Part shown: positions 25,217 through 34,439 of the stretch, piece by piece
Numbering within the stretch: position 1 is the stretch's first letter
How the letters are laid out: each line of letters starts with the position of its first letter
Source: an uncultured Prevotellaceae bacterium
GTDB lineage: Bacteria > Bacteroidota > Bacteroidia > Bacteroidales > Bacteroidaceae
Length of the DNA stretch: 43,377 nt
Assembly: GCA_946406585.1 (NCBI GenBank)
Contig: CAMJLI010000004.1
Location: forward strand, 1-43,377
Direction of reading: 5' to 3'
Notes under the pieces: model-generated
Told to the model about the DNA's origin: nothing
What the model saw: only the letters and a program-made list of their open reading frames with translations
Database searches by the model: none
Made by a program: the position numbers and the translations under genes

Positions 25217-28200
25217 ATGCAGAAAAGACTTTTCTTTCTGGTAGCCCTCATGCTTGTAGTTGCTACAAGTGTGATGGGGCAGGTAACCACATCGGCCATG
25301 ACCGGACGTGTCACCCTGCAAGGAAGCGACGAGACAGTTATCGGAGCTACCGTGCAGGCAGTACACACTCCTTCTGGCACACGCTATGCTGCTGTGACCA
25401 ACGTGGATGGAATCTTCAACATGCAGGGTATGCGTACTGGAGGCCCCTACGAGGTGACAGTGTCATACATCGGTTTCCAGACAAAGACGTTGAAGGGCAT
25501 CACGCTACAACTGGGTGAGACCTACAATCTCAACGTATGGCTCTCAGAGGATGCCAATGAGCTGACTGAGGTCATCGTCTCGGGTAGGGCTTCAAAGTTC
25601 AATTTGGAGAAGACAGGTGCTTCTACAAACATCACTAATGCGCAAATAGCCAACTTGCCTACTGTGAGCCGCAGCATCACCGACGTGACACGCCTCTCAC
25701 CATATGGCGGCAATGGCATGAGCTTTGCTGGATCTGATGGACGTACTGCCAACTTCACCGTTGATGGTGCCAACTTCAACAACAACTTCGGACTCTCTGA
25801 CAAGCTGCCTGGCGGTGGTAACCCTATCTCACTTGACGCCATTGAGGAATTGCAAGTGGTAATCTCACCTTATGATGTTCGACAGACCAACTTCATCGGT
25901 GGTGGTGTGAATGCAATCACCAAGTCGGGTACCAATACCTTCAAGGGTTCTGCCTACATTTATCATCGCAATGAGAACTTGCGTGGCGATGTTGTCGACA
26001 ATGTCACAATACCTACAGCACGTGAGAAGGATCGTCAGACAATGTACGGCCTGTCATTGGGCGGACCAATCATCAAAAACAAGCTCTTCTTCTTCGTCAA
26101 TGGTGAGATGACCAAGACCCCAACCATCTCCACTCCTTGGCGTGGCTCTGTGGATGGCGTGGCTGATGAGACAAGGAGCATTTCACGTACTACATTATCT
26201 GATTTGGAGAACATATCCAACTTCGTAAAGAACAAGTACAACTACAACACTGGTAGTTGGACAAGTTTCCCCGCTGATGAGAGCAACTACAAGTTGTTGG
26301 CTCGCCTTGACTGGAACATCACCGACAAGCATCATCTGGCATTGCGCTACAACTATACAAAGAACACTATCTGGAACGCACCAAACGCCACTTCAATGGA
26401 CGGTGGCACACGTATGTCGGGCGCACGCATGTCGCAATATTCCATGTCGTTTGCCAATTCTATGTATTCGATGGACAACCTCGTACATTCATGGTCTCTC
26501 GACTTGAACAGCCGTCTGGCAGACAACCTTTCCAATCAGTTCTTGGCAACATTCTCCAAACTCGACGACGTGCGCGACACGGATTCTTCTGAATTCCCAT
26601 TCATAGACATTCTCGATGGTGGTGACAACAACTATATGGCACTTGGCTTGGAGCTTTTCACATGGAACAATGCCGTGCACAACACCATTTGGAACATCAA
26701 GGACGATGTGACTTACTATCTGGGCAAGCACAAGATCATGGCTGGCGTGACATTCGAGCATCAGATGGCCGACAACCAGTATATGCGTAATGGTACTGGA
26801 TATTACCGCTATAACACCATGGAAGACTTCATGAGCGGCGCCGCACCAGAAATCGTATGTCTTACATACGGATATGATGGCGAGTCGAAACCTGCAGCCC
26901 GTGTGCAGTTCAACCGTGCCGGCATTTACGCCCAGGACGACTGGACTGTGAACGACAAGTTCAAGCTGACTTATGGATTGCGCGTTGACGGCTTGTTCTT
27001 CAACAACACCGACCTGATCACCAACAAGGCCATCTACGACTTGGACTACGATGGCCGCCATATCGATACCGGCAAGTGGCCTGGCAACAGCATCACTCTC
27101 TCACCACGCGTAGGTTTCACGTATGATGTGTTTGGCGACAAGTCGCTCAAGCTACGTGGTGGTAGCGGCCTCTTCTCTGGCCGCCTGCCTCTTGTGTTCT
27201 TCACCAACATGCCTACAAATGGTGGCTTGGTGCAGTATCAGGCACAGCTTAATGCAAAGACAAAAGTGTGGGATGGCAAGAGCAATGCCGCCACAAAGGG
27301 ATTCGAGAACTATTCAGGAGCCTATACCACCGATGCCAACGGCAACCGTTATATCGACATGAGCCAGTTCGCCGGAGGTCTGGTGACAGAAAACGGCGTG
27401 GCCAACATTGCAGCCTTGCAGAACAAGTTGTTCTCAATGGGATATCCCTCTCATGTGACACCCGAAATGGGTACCGTTCCCTCTTCCATCTCAGCTGTAG
27501 ACCCAGACTTCAAGATGCCTCAGGTATGGAAGACCTCTTTGGCCGTTGACTATCAGGTTCCTGTCGATTTCCCATTCACCGTGACACTCGAGGGAATATT
27601 CAGCAAGAAGATTCACGACAACTGCATCTCCGACTGGGCCATTCCTTCAGTAGGTGGCTTTGCCCGTTTCAATGGTGTGGACAACCGCCCAATCTTCCCT
27701 GCTGGATTCCGTACCGGCACCAAGGCTTTCGTACTTGAGAATACAAGCAAGGGTTATGGATGGTCTGCCAACGTGACCTTGACCGCTCAGCCCTTTGAAT
27801 GGCTCAACTTGATGGCAGCCTACACCCACACCGTGTCGAAGGAGGTGACGGGCATGCCTGGTTCTGCTGCCGAGTCTGCCTTTACCTATGTGCCAACAGT
27901 GGAAGGACCTAACAACATCAAGTTGCATAACTCACAGTATGTTACTCCCGACCGCATCGTGGCAAACGCAACTGTCCACGACAAGAGCGGCAACCACTAT
28001 AGCTTGATTTATGAGACTTGGCGAGGTGGCTACAACTATTCGTTCATGCTGGGCAACGACATGAATGGCGACGGCTACAGCTACGACGCCCTCTATATCC
28101 CAACTGATGACGAGGTGGCCAACAAGCAGTTCCGCTTCGTGTCTGATGATGACGCCAAGCGTTTCATGGACTACGTTCACAAGGACGACTACTTGAGCAG

Positions 28201-28561
28201 TCACCAGGGCGAGTACGCCGAGCCTTACAGTGTATATTCTCCTTGGGTGCACCGTATCGACTTTGCCTACAAGCATGACTTCAAATTGAATGTGGGAAAT
28301 ACCACTCACAAACTGCAACTCACCATGGATATCAAGAACGTACTCAATCTCTTCAATTCGAGTTGGGGCGTCAGCAAATACCTCAATCCTGAAATTGGAA
28401 CCGAGGCACGCATCCTGAAATGTGAGGGAGTGGATGCCGATGGATATGCCAGATTCTCCACACCTTCATCCATCAGTGGAAAGACTGAGACCTGGGCTCC
28501 CAACCATTCTATAGGCCAGTGCTGGTATGCTTCAATTGGTGTAAGATACATCTTCAATTAA
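25217..28561 (+). CDS. Oar-like TonB-dependent outer-membrane receptor
   Basis: This 1114-residue outer-membrane protein has a signal peptide (cleavage after G21), a carboxypeptidase-regulatory-like beta domain (about 25-112, with GATVQAVHTPSGTRYAAVTNVDG), a plug domain (about 115-245, with the VDGANFNNNFG and GGGVNAITKSGTNTFKGSAY motifs) and a 22-strand barrel ending in the aromatic WYASIGVRYIFN. Length and N-terminal domain match the Oar subgroup rather than SusC, and no SusD follows. The next gene, 28 bp downstream, is a surface-type lipoprotein that may be its partner. The transported substrate is unknown; no Fur-like or glycan-regulator site is apparent. Confidence 0.9.
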   Translation: MQKRLFFLVALMLVVATSVMGQVTTSAMTGRVTLQGSDETVIGATVQAVHTPSGTRYAAVTNVDGIFNMQGMRTGGPYEVTVSYIGFQTKTLKGITLQLGETYNLNVWLSEDANELTEVIVSGRASKFNLEKTGASTNITNAQIANLPTVSRSITDVTRLSPYGGNGMSFAGSDGRTANFTVDGANFNNNFGLSDKLPGGGNPISLDAIEELQVVISPYDVRQTNFIGGGVNAITKSGTNTFKGSAYIYHRNENLRGDVVDNVTIPTAREKDRQTMYGLSLGGPIIKNKLFFFVNGEMTKTPTISTPWRGSVDGVADETRSISRTTLSDLENISNFVKNKYNYNTGSWTSFPADESNYKLLARLDWNITDKHHLALRYNYTKNTIWNAPNATSMDGGTRMSGARMSQYSMSFANSMYSMDNLVHSWSLDLNSRLADNLSNQFLATFSKLDDVRDTDSSEFPFIDILDGGDNNYMALGLELFTWNNAVHNTIWNIKDDVTYYLGKHKIMAGVTFEHQMADNQYMRNGTGYYRYNTMEDFMSGAAPEIVCLTYGYDGESKPAARVQFNRAGIYAQDDWTVNDKFKLTYGLRVDGLFFNNTDLITNKAIYDLDYDGRHIDTGKWPGNSITLSPRVGFTYDVFGDKSLKLRGGSGLFSGRLPLVFFTNMPTNGGLVQYQAQLNAKTKVWDGKSNAATKGFENYSGAYTTDANGNRYIDMSQFAGGLVTENGVANIAALQNKLFSMGYPSHVTPEMGTVPSSISAVDPDFKMPQVWKTSLAVDYQVPVDFPFTVTLEGIFSKKIHDNCISDWAIPSVGGFARFNGVDNRPIFPAGFRTGTKAFVLENTSKGYGWSANVTLTAQPFEWLNLMAAYTHTVSKEVTGMPGSAAESAFTYVPTVEGPNNIKLHNSQYVTPDRIVANATVHDKSGNHYSLIYETWRGGYNYSFMLGNDMNGDGYSYDALYIPTDDEVANKQFRFVSDDDAKRFMDYVHKDDYLSSHQGEYAEPYSVYSPWVHRIDFAYKHDFKLNVGNTTHKLQLTMDIKNVLNLFNSSWGVSKYLNPEIGTEARILKCEGVDADGYARFSTPSSISGKTETWAPNHSIGQCWYASIGVRYIFN

Positions 28562-28589
28562 GAGTAAAGAATATAAGAATAAAGCAATT

Positions 28590-30164
28590 ATGAAACTGAA
28601 ATATTTCATTCCGTTCTTCTTGACGGTTGTCGCTGCTGTGTTTTCAAGCTGCTCTGACGACAATGACCCAACTTATTTCGACGAGATTCGCGTGTCACAA
28701 TCGTATGTGAGCCTGAGCACCAGCGGTGGCTCTACATCCATTGACATCAAGACAAGCGGCGACTGGCAATTTGAGAAGAAATTCAAGGTGACCACCAAGG
28801 ATGCCAATGGCAATAACGTAGATAATTATTATGAAACGCCGGAATGGCTGTCCGTCAGCCAGACCTCTGGCGGGGCAGGGCAGTCCACACTGACATTCTC
28901 TGCTGAAGCTGGTGAAGGCCGCAATGCCGAGTTGCTTATTTCTTGCCAAGGCAAGACGCAGCATATCTACATCATCCAGGGCATAGCCTCCGTTTCCAAC
29001 GCCACCTGTGCCGAGGTGCTCGCTGGTCCCGACTCCAAGACCTACCGCGTGACGGGTACTGTGACAAAGATTGTGAACACCACATACGGCAACTGGTATC
29101 TCAACGATGGAACTGGCGAGGTGTATATCTATGGCACACTCGATGCCAAGGGTGGCACCAAGAACTTCCTGAGCTGGGGACTGGAGGTTGGAGACCAAAT
29201 CACTGTCGAGGGACCCAAGACCACTTATAATGGTACGGTGGAATTGGTGGATGTGACCGTCGTAAAGATTGAAAAGTCACTCATCAAGTGCGACTCGCTC
29301 ACCGTTGGTGGAGCAAAGGCTGACGTGCTGCCTCTCGAAGGTGGTGACATAGTGGCTCACCTGACATGCAAAGGCACGGGCGTAGCTGTTGAAATTCCAG
29401 CAGATGCTCAGCAATGGCTTGGTGTCGTCTCATCAACAGTGGGTGAGAATCCTATTGTAACCTTCCGTGCCTTGCCCAACACTGGTGGCGAACGTGGCAC
29501 CACTGTCACATTCAAGACTACTGATGGCAAGAAGAACTACACAGCTGAGGCAACCATCACACAGAAAGGGGCTGTCGTGGCAGTCAATGTGGCAGATTTC
29601 ATTGCTGCTGAGATTGGTGACGCGCAATATCGCATCACAGGTGTGGTGACAGGGCTTTATTCCAGCGATAGCCAAGGACAGAGCTTCTATATTACAGACT
29701 ATTCTGGTACGGTGTTGGTCTATCGTGCAGCAGGCTTCAAGGAGTCGGGTGCCAAGTTGGGCGACGTTGTGACTGTTGTTGGCAAGCGCACAGCTTACAA
29801 GGACACACCACAAATGGGCTCCGGCCTATTCGAGGAAATCACCCATGCAGTCACCAAAGTGACCATAGCAGAGTTCCTGACAAAAGAAGACAATCCTAAT
29901 GTCTACTACATGGTCACTGGTACAGTGGATGAAATCGTCAATGAAACTTACGGCAACTTGTATATACGAGATGGAGAAAACCGCCTCTACACTTATGGCT
30001 GCTACCCGGGATGGGGCGCCACTGGCGACAACCGTAAGGAATGCATTGCCGAAGTGGGAATAGAGATTGGCGACCAGCTCACCATAATCGGTCCAAAGTC
30101 CACTTACAAGGACGTTCCACAAGTAAATGGAGGCATCTATTTCTCTCATGAGAAAGGACAATAA
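28590..30164 (+). CDS. Surface lipoprotein with BACON and OB-fold domains
   Basis: This 524-residue lipoprotein has its lipobox at C21 (FSSC), followed by SDDNDP. That acidic stretch matches the Bacteroides lipoprotein export signal that places proteins on the outer surface. Domains in order: BACON (about 33-131), an OB-fold of the DUF5689/YhcR type (138-228, with YRVTGTVTKIVNTTYGNWYLND), a second BACON-like domain (233-327), then two more OB-folds (332-425 and 425-518). BACON domains often bind carbohydrate or mucin, whereas OB-folds of this type occur with extracellular nucleases and phosphatases. No catalytic domain is present. It lies 28 bp after the Oar-like receptor, so it is probably the surface binding partner for that receptor. 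A strong terminator follows. Confidence 0.85.
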   Translation: MKLKYFIPFFLTVVAAVFSSCSDDNDPTYFDEIRVSQSYVSLSTSGGSTSIDIKTSGDWQFEKKFKVTTKDANGNNVDNYYETPEWLSVSQTSGGAGQSTLTFSAEAGEGRNAELLISCQGKTQHIYIIQGIASVSNATCAEVLAGPDSKTYRVTGTVTKIVNTTYGNWYLNDGTGEVYIYGTLDAKGGTKNFLSWGLEVGDQITVEGPKTTYNGTVELVDVTVVKIEKSLIKCDSLTVGGAKADVLPLEGGDIVAHLTCKGTGVAVEIPADAQQWLGVVSSTVGENPIVTFRALPNTGGERGTTVTFKTTDGKKNYTAEATITQKGAVVAVNVADFIAAEIGDAQYRITGVVTGLYSSDSQGQSFYITDYSGTVLVYRAAGFKESGAKLGDVVTVVGKRTAYKDTPQMGSGLFEEITHAVTKVTIAEFLTKEDNPNVYYMVTGTVDEIVNETYGNLYIRDGENRLYTYGCYPGWGATGDNRKECIAEVGIEIGDQLTIIGPKSTYKDVPQVNGGIYFSHEKGQ

Positions 30165-30183
30165 CCCTCTTGCATGAATTCTT

Positions 30184-30217
30184 AAAAGCGGATGCCGGCA
30201 ACGGCACCCGCTTTTTT
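30184..30217 (+). terminator. Intrinsic terminator after the receptor/lipoprotein operon
   Basis: An 8-bp stem (aaaagcgg/ccgctttt), one A-C mismatch, a 5-bp stem (tgccg/cggca) and a GCAA tetraloop are followed by a T-run to 30217. It lies 20 bp after the lipoprotein stop. Confidence 0.93.
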
Positions 30218-30228
30218 GATGCAAAAAT

Positions 30229-30259
30229 TTTGCTGTTCGCCCGACTTTTCCTATTTTTG
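30229..30259 (+). promoter_or_regulatory. Promoter of the thioredoxin-fold lipoprotein gene
   Basis: TTTG (30229-30232) and TATTTTTG (30252-30259) are 19 bp apart, a close fit to the Bacteroidetes -33/-7 consensus. The ATG follows 32 bp later. It lies directly after the previous terminator, so this starts a new transcript. Confidence 0.75.
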
Positions 30260-30291
30260 CATCTACAATAATACATACATAAATTAGTGAT

Positions 30292-31458
30292 ATGAAGAAA
30301 ACCATCATAAAAACGATGACCGTGGCAGTTGCTGCCATTGCTCTTGCCTCATGCGGGAACAGCCGCTTCAAGGTGCAGGGTGTAATAACAGAAGCACAAG
30401 ACTCTATCGTCTTCCTCGAGAACATGGCTCTCGACGGGCCGCAAAAGGTGGATTCGGCAAGACTTTCCGCCGACGGCGAGTTCTCCTTCTCGTGTGATGC
30501 CCCAAAGGATGCCCCGGAATTCTACAGACTGCGCATAGCACAGCAGATAATCAACTTCTCAGTCGACAGCATCGAAAACTTGACTGTAAAGGCATCTTAT
30601 CCTACCATGATGTCGGACTATGAAATAGAAGGAGGCAAAAGCAACGACGTGATAAAACAACTTTCGTTGATGCAACAACAACTGCAACTCCAGGCACGAC
30701 AGATCGTCAATTCTCCCGACCTCGGCATCAGGGCAGTTGAAGACAGTGTCCTTAGGGCGGTGAAAGACTACAAGCAAAAGGTGATGCGCGACTATATCTA
30801 CAAAGACCCCAAGGCGGCATCTTCCTATTTCGCCCTGTTCCAAGGCATAGTGGTGGGCAACTCATACATGATGGTGTTTGACCCAAGAAGGGATGTGGAA
30901 GATGTGAAACCTTTCTCGGCTGTGGCAACAAGTTGGGACACCTATTATCCCAATTCCTTGAGATGCCAGAACTTGCACAATATTGCAATAGAGGCAATGA
31001 AGACCAAGCGCATATTGCAAGCCAGTGAGGAGGGCATCACCGTGGATGCAAGCAAGGTGACTGAGGCCACCTTGATCGACATCGTCCTTAACGACAACAA
31101 AGGTGTGAAAAGGAGTCTCACAGAACTTAAGGGGAAAGTGGTGCTGCTCGATTTCCACGCCTTCTCTCTGGATGGCAGCCAGGGACGCATCCTTGCGCTG
31201 CGCGAACTATACAACAAATACCACGACCGCGGGTTGGAAATCTATCAGGTGTCACTCGATGAAGACGAGCATTTCTGGAAAATGCAGACAGCCGCCTTGC
31301 CTTGGGTGTCGGTGCGCGATACAAAAGGGGCTTCCAATGCTTATCTTTACCAAGCTGAGGGCCTGCCTCTCGACTATATTATCAACCGAGACAATCAAGT
31401 GGTGCTTGGCCCACGGCAGATAAAGGACCTGGAAGCCGACATTGCGAGATACCTGTGA
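30292..31458 (+). CDS. Thioredoxin-fold lipoprotein (DUF4369 plus TlpA-like) lacking CxxC
   Basis: This 388-residue lipoprotein has a lipobox at C21 (ALASC). Residues ~25-110 form a DUF4369-type beta domain (FKVQGVITEAQDSIVFLENM...), followed by a helical linker and a thioredoxin fold from about 250. The fold is recognised by KGKVVLLDFHAF, LEIYQVSLDED and a GLPLDYIINRDNQVV segment with the cis-Pro loop. At the redox site, where TlpA proteins have WCGPC, this protein reads FSLDGSQ (about 291-297). Disulfide chemistry is therefore unlikely, and a binding or structural role is more probable. It stands after its own promoter; the next gene begins 26 bp later. No acidic surface-export signal follows the lipid Cys. 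Confidence 0.88.
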   Translation: MKKTIIKTMTVAVAAIALASCGNSRFKVQGVITEAQDSIVFLENMALDGPQKVDSARLSADGEFSFSCDAPKDAPEFYRLRIAQQIINFSVDSIENLTVKASYPTMMSDYEIEGGKSNDVIKQLSLMQQQLQLQARQIVNSPDLGIRAVEDSVLRAVKDYKQKVMRDYIYKDPKAASSYFALFQGIVVGNSYMMVFDPRRDVEDVKPFSAVATSWDTYYPNSLRCQNLHNIAIEAMKTKRILQASEEGITVDASKVTEATLIDIVLNDNKGVKRSLTELKGKVVLLDFHAFSLDGSQGRILALRELYNKYHDRGLEIYQVSLDEDEHFWKMQTAALPWVSVRDTKGASNAYLYQAEGLPLDYIINRDNQVVLGPRQIKDLEADIARYL

Positions 31459-31484
31459 TATCAAAAAAGGAGGGCATTTCATAG

Positions 31485-31982
31485 TTGAGAATGTCAAGAG
31501 CCTTAGTCATCTTTGTCTTTTTGTCAAGCTTGCAAACGATGGGAGCGCAGTCTTTCTCCATTGAGAGCGTCAACGACAGCCTTTCCTACCTTGTGCTGAC
31601 AACCGACAGCACCTCCGACCGCCATAGATTGCCCTGGCATGTCTATCAAATGTGTACGGGTGATGTGGATGGTGACGGCAGCACCGATGCCATGGTGGGT
31701 GTCGTCAAGACAACCCGATTTGACCACACAATGGCTAAAAGACTGTTCATCTTCAAGAACTACAAGGGAAGGATTCGCGCCTTGTGGATGGGCTCCAAAT
31801 TGGGGGGTGTGTTGGAGGATTTCAGATTCTCACACGGCAAAGTCATCACGCTGCAGTCTACCACCGATGGGCGGTATGCCGTCGTGGAACATCTTTGGAG
31901 GAAGTTTGGCCTTGGCTTCTCGAGATTCGTCGTGGCCAATGTCTCTCGCGATGAGGCTGTGGCAGCTTTTCAAGCGGAATGA
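31485..31982 (+). CDS. Small secreted protein with an acidic DxDxDG motif
   Basis: I do not recognise the family of this 165-residue protein. It has a signal peptide (MRMSRALVIFVFLSSLQTMGAQ). The stretch GDVDGDGSTDAMVGVV resembles a DxDxDG calcium loop of the FG-GAP/integrin-repeat type, followed by short beta strands. Only one such loop is present, so the protein would form at most a small beta unit. It lies between the thioredoxin-fold lipoprotein (26-bp gap) and the DUF3160 gene (66-bp gap) on the same strand, so the three may be cotranscribed. A periplasmic or surface location is inferred from the signal peptide. Confidence 0.7.
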   Translation: MRMSRALVIFVFLSSLQTMGAQSFSIESVNDSLSYLVLTTDSTSDRHRLPWHVYQMCTGDVDGDGSTDAMVGVVKTTRFDHTMAKRLFIFKNYKGRIRALWMGSKLGGVLEDFRFSHGKVITLQSTTDGRYAVVEHLWRKFGLGFSRFVVANVSRDEAVAAFQAE

Positions 31983-32048
31983 AAGTGCTGCCTGCTTCAT
32001 GCCCCATATTTTCATTTTCAGACCAATGTTAATCAAAAAATAATTGTC

Positions 32049-34421
32049 ATGAGAAAAGTATTGTCATTGATGGCCTTGCTTGTACTGACAAGCCATGCCG
32101 TCGCACAGATGGTGACACCCATCACACTGCCTGGCAAGGGACGTATCAACGTGGAGAACCTCAAAGGCAAGATAGACACCAACATGGACATCTCCCAACT
32201 CTCGCTATGCGAATTGCGCGTGCTGAGGAATGCTTTTGCCGCAAGGCAGGGATATCTGTTCAACAGCAGCGAACTGCGACAGGTTTTCAACACCACGTCT
32301 TGGTATGACTCATTGGCATGGGACAGGTACGATAATGAGGAAAAGCGGCCACCCATTGCCTATACTCCCAAGGAAACGGCTTTCATCAACAAGATAAAGG
32401 CCAGGGAGGAGCAACTCGTCAAGCAAAATTTCAAGACAGATGTGGGAATTGTCAATATGGACAATATCATTAACCCATTCCAGCTGGAGGTGTTCCCTGA
32501 TGAACTGAGGACACATCTCGCAAAAAATGGCTTCGGAATAGTTGAGGCAGACCACGAGCAAATCTTCCAAATCTATGAGAAGAACGACTACTGCATGTTC
32601 CCCAACTTTGTCACTACCGACCTTTATCTACAGCTCTACCATCTGTTTTTCGACACCATGATGCGAAGGGTGGAAGAGGGAAAGCTAAGCGATGTCATCG
32701 CTTCTCTTTGCAAGCAGATGCATGGCAAGATGATAAAAAGGGCAGGCACTGCCGACAAGGTGCTTAAAGATGCTGCCGAATGGAATGCTGCCTATTTTGC
32801 CGTAGCCTACCAGTTGATGACAGGCAAAAGCTTGGTTGTGCCTGCAAAATATCAAGATGAAGTGAAAACAGAATTGAACAATTGCAAGGCTTCTGAAAAT
32901 TGTTTGTCCTCCTTCTTGGAATACAAGGACATTTATTTCCCCTACAGCCTGTTCCGTCCACGTGGCCACTACACCAGGTCTGAGAAATGTGAGAAATACT
33001 TCAGGACAATGATGTGGTTGCAGACTGTTCCCTTCGGCACCGACAAGCAACAGCAGTTGCAGAGGGCGGCACTCATAGCTGAAGAACTGATGGCCGACGG
33101 CAATTTGAGAAAGGCTTACGACAGTGTGTCGGAACCCATAACCTACCTCATGGGCACACCAGACAACATAACAATAATACAGGTGGGGGAAATAATGAAG
33201 CGGCAGGGTGTTGGTGCATCGCAACTGCTGAAAAACAAAAATGCCATGCAACGCTTCAAAAAGGAGGTGGAGGCAGTGGGCGACAAGCAGACACGCATCC
33301 GTCCGAAGTTTGAATTCTCGTCGCACCACAAAATCAATTTCATGCCGCAGCGCTACCAGCCGGATGGTGAAGTGATGCAGGAAATGGTTGACTGTGAAAA
33401 CAAGCCTACCAAGCGCGACGTGCCCATGGGACTTGACGTGATGGCTGCCATGGGCTCTTCGGCTGCCGAACGCATCCTTATCAACGAGCTAAAGCAGGAC
33501 AAGCAGTGGGAAATGTTTGTGCCCAACCTCCAGAAGATGAAAAAGTTGATGACGACCATCGACTGGAATGCGTGTGTCACAAACAAATGGCTTGACGCTC
33601 TAAACAAGCTCAATACTGCCAGCGACAGCAGGATGCCTTACTTCATGAAGACGCCACAATGGGATAAGAAAAACCTTAATGCCTCTTTGGCTTCTTGGGC
33701 AGAACTGAAGCATGATGCCATTCTATATGCCAAGCAACCCATGATGGCTGAATGTGGGGATGGCAGTTTGCCGGCACCTCAGGTGGTGGGATATGTGGAG
33801 CCTAACTTGTCATTCTGGGAGAAAGCGGTGGCTCTTGTTGCAGACACACGAAATGTGCTCAAGCGGTACAAGCTGATGGATGAAAACATTTCCAACATCC
33901 TGGATGCTGTTGGCGAGCAGGCACAGTTCTTGCTCAATGTTAGCAAAAAGGAACTTGCAGGGCAAAAACTCTCGGAGGAGGAATACAACCAAATAAGGTA
34001 CATCGGCGCTACATTCGAATATCTGTCTCTCGAAATGATCAAGGAGCCAAACCAGACACTCATGGGCTGGAGCGATGTGCAGGGCACCGACAAGGCCATT
34101 CCCGTGGTGGCAGACGTGCTGACATCAAATGGTGTCAACAATCCTGAAAAGTCTATCCTATATGAGGCGGTGGGTCCTGCCAACGAAATATATGTAGTAG
34201 TTGAGGTGAACGGACTGTTGAGGCTCATGAGGGGCGGAGTGTTCTCTTATCGCGAGTTCAAAAGGCCGGTCGATGAACAAAGGATGACCGACGAGGAATG
34301 GCAGCAGAAACTGAAAGAATATCCCTCCACAGGAAAGCCCTCATGGATGGAAGAGATAATCGTTCCCATCAAGATGAAGCCAGAAGACAACGAAACTGTC
34401 TTCTATGGGACTGGCTGCTGA
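32049..34421 (+). CDS. Exported YARHG and DUF3160 protein
   Basis: This 790-residue protein has a signal peptide ending near residue 20. Residues ~35-120 carry a YARHG domain (LSLCELRVLRNAFAARQGYLF ... NTTSWY), a module thought to work in the cell envelope. From about residue 140 the DUF3160 domain follows, recognised by IYEKNDYCMFPNFVTTDLYL and a helical body with LFFDTMMRR. The C-terminal ~100 residues are less conserved. DUF3160 has no established biochemical function. The following CapA-like gene starts 18 bp after the stop. Length is normal for the family and no residues look damaged. Confidence 0.85.
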   Translation: MRKVLSLMALLVLTSHAVAQMVTPITLPGKGRINVENLKGKIDTNMDISQLSLCELRVLRNAFAARQGYLFNSSELRQVFNTTSWYDSLAWDRYDNEEKRPPIAYTPKETAFINKIKAREEQLVKQNFKTDVGIVNMDNIINPFQLEVFPDELRTHLAKNGFGIVEADHEQIFQIYEKNDYCMFPNFVTTDLYLQLYHLFFDTMMRRVEEGKLSDVIASLCKQMHGKMIKRAGTADKVLKDAAEWNAAYFAVAYQLMTGKSLVVPAKYQDEVKTELNNCKASENCLSSFLEYKDIYFPYSLFRPRGHYTRSEKCEKYFRTMMWLQTVPFGTDKQQQLQRAALIAEELMADGNLRKAYDSVSEPITYLMGTPDNITIIQVGEIMKRQGVGASQLLKNKNAMQRFKKEVEAVGDKQTRIRPKFEFSSHHKINFMPQRYQPDGEVMQEMVDCENKPTKRDVPMGLDVMAAMGSSAAERILINELKQDKQWEMFVPNLQKMKKLMTTIDWNACVTNKWLDALNKLNTASDSRMPYFMKTPQWDKKNLNASLASWAELKHDAILYAKQPMMAECGDGSLPAPQVVGYVEPNLSFWEKAVALVADTRNVLKRYKLMDENISNILDAVGEQAQFLLNVSKKELAGQKLSEEEYNQIRYIGATFEYLSLEMIKEPNQTLMGWSDVQGTDKAIPVVADVLTSNGVNNPEKSILYEAVGPANEIYVVVEVNGLLRLMRGGVFSYREFKRPVDEQRMTDEEWQQKLKEYPSTGKPSWMEEIIVPIKMKPEDNETVFYGTGC

Positions 34422-34439
34422 CAATAAAGGTTTTGCCTG

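Noticed and set aside
25217..28561. Calling the large outer-membrane receptor SusC
   Set aside because: The N-terminal domain and barrel end fit the Oar subgroup and the next gene is not a SusD; it is a BACON/OB-fold lipoprotein.
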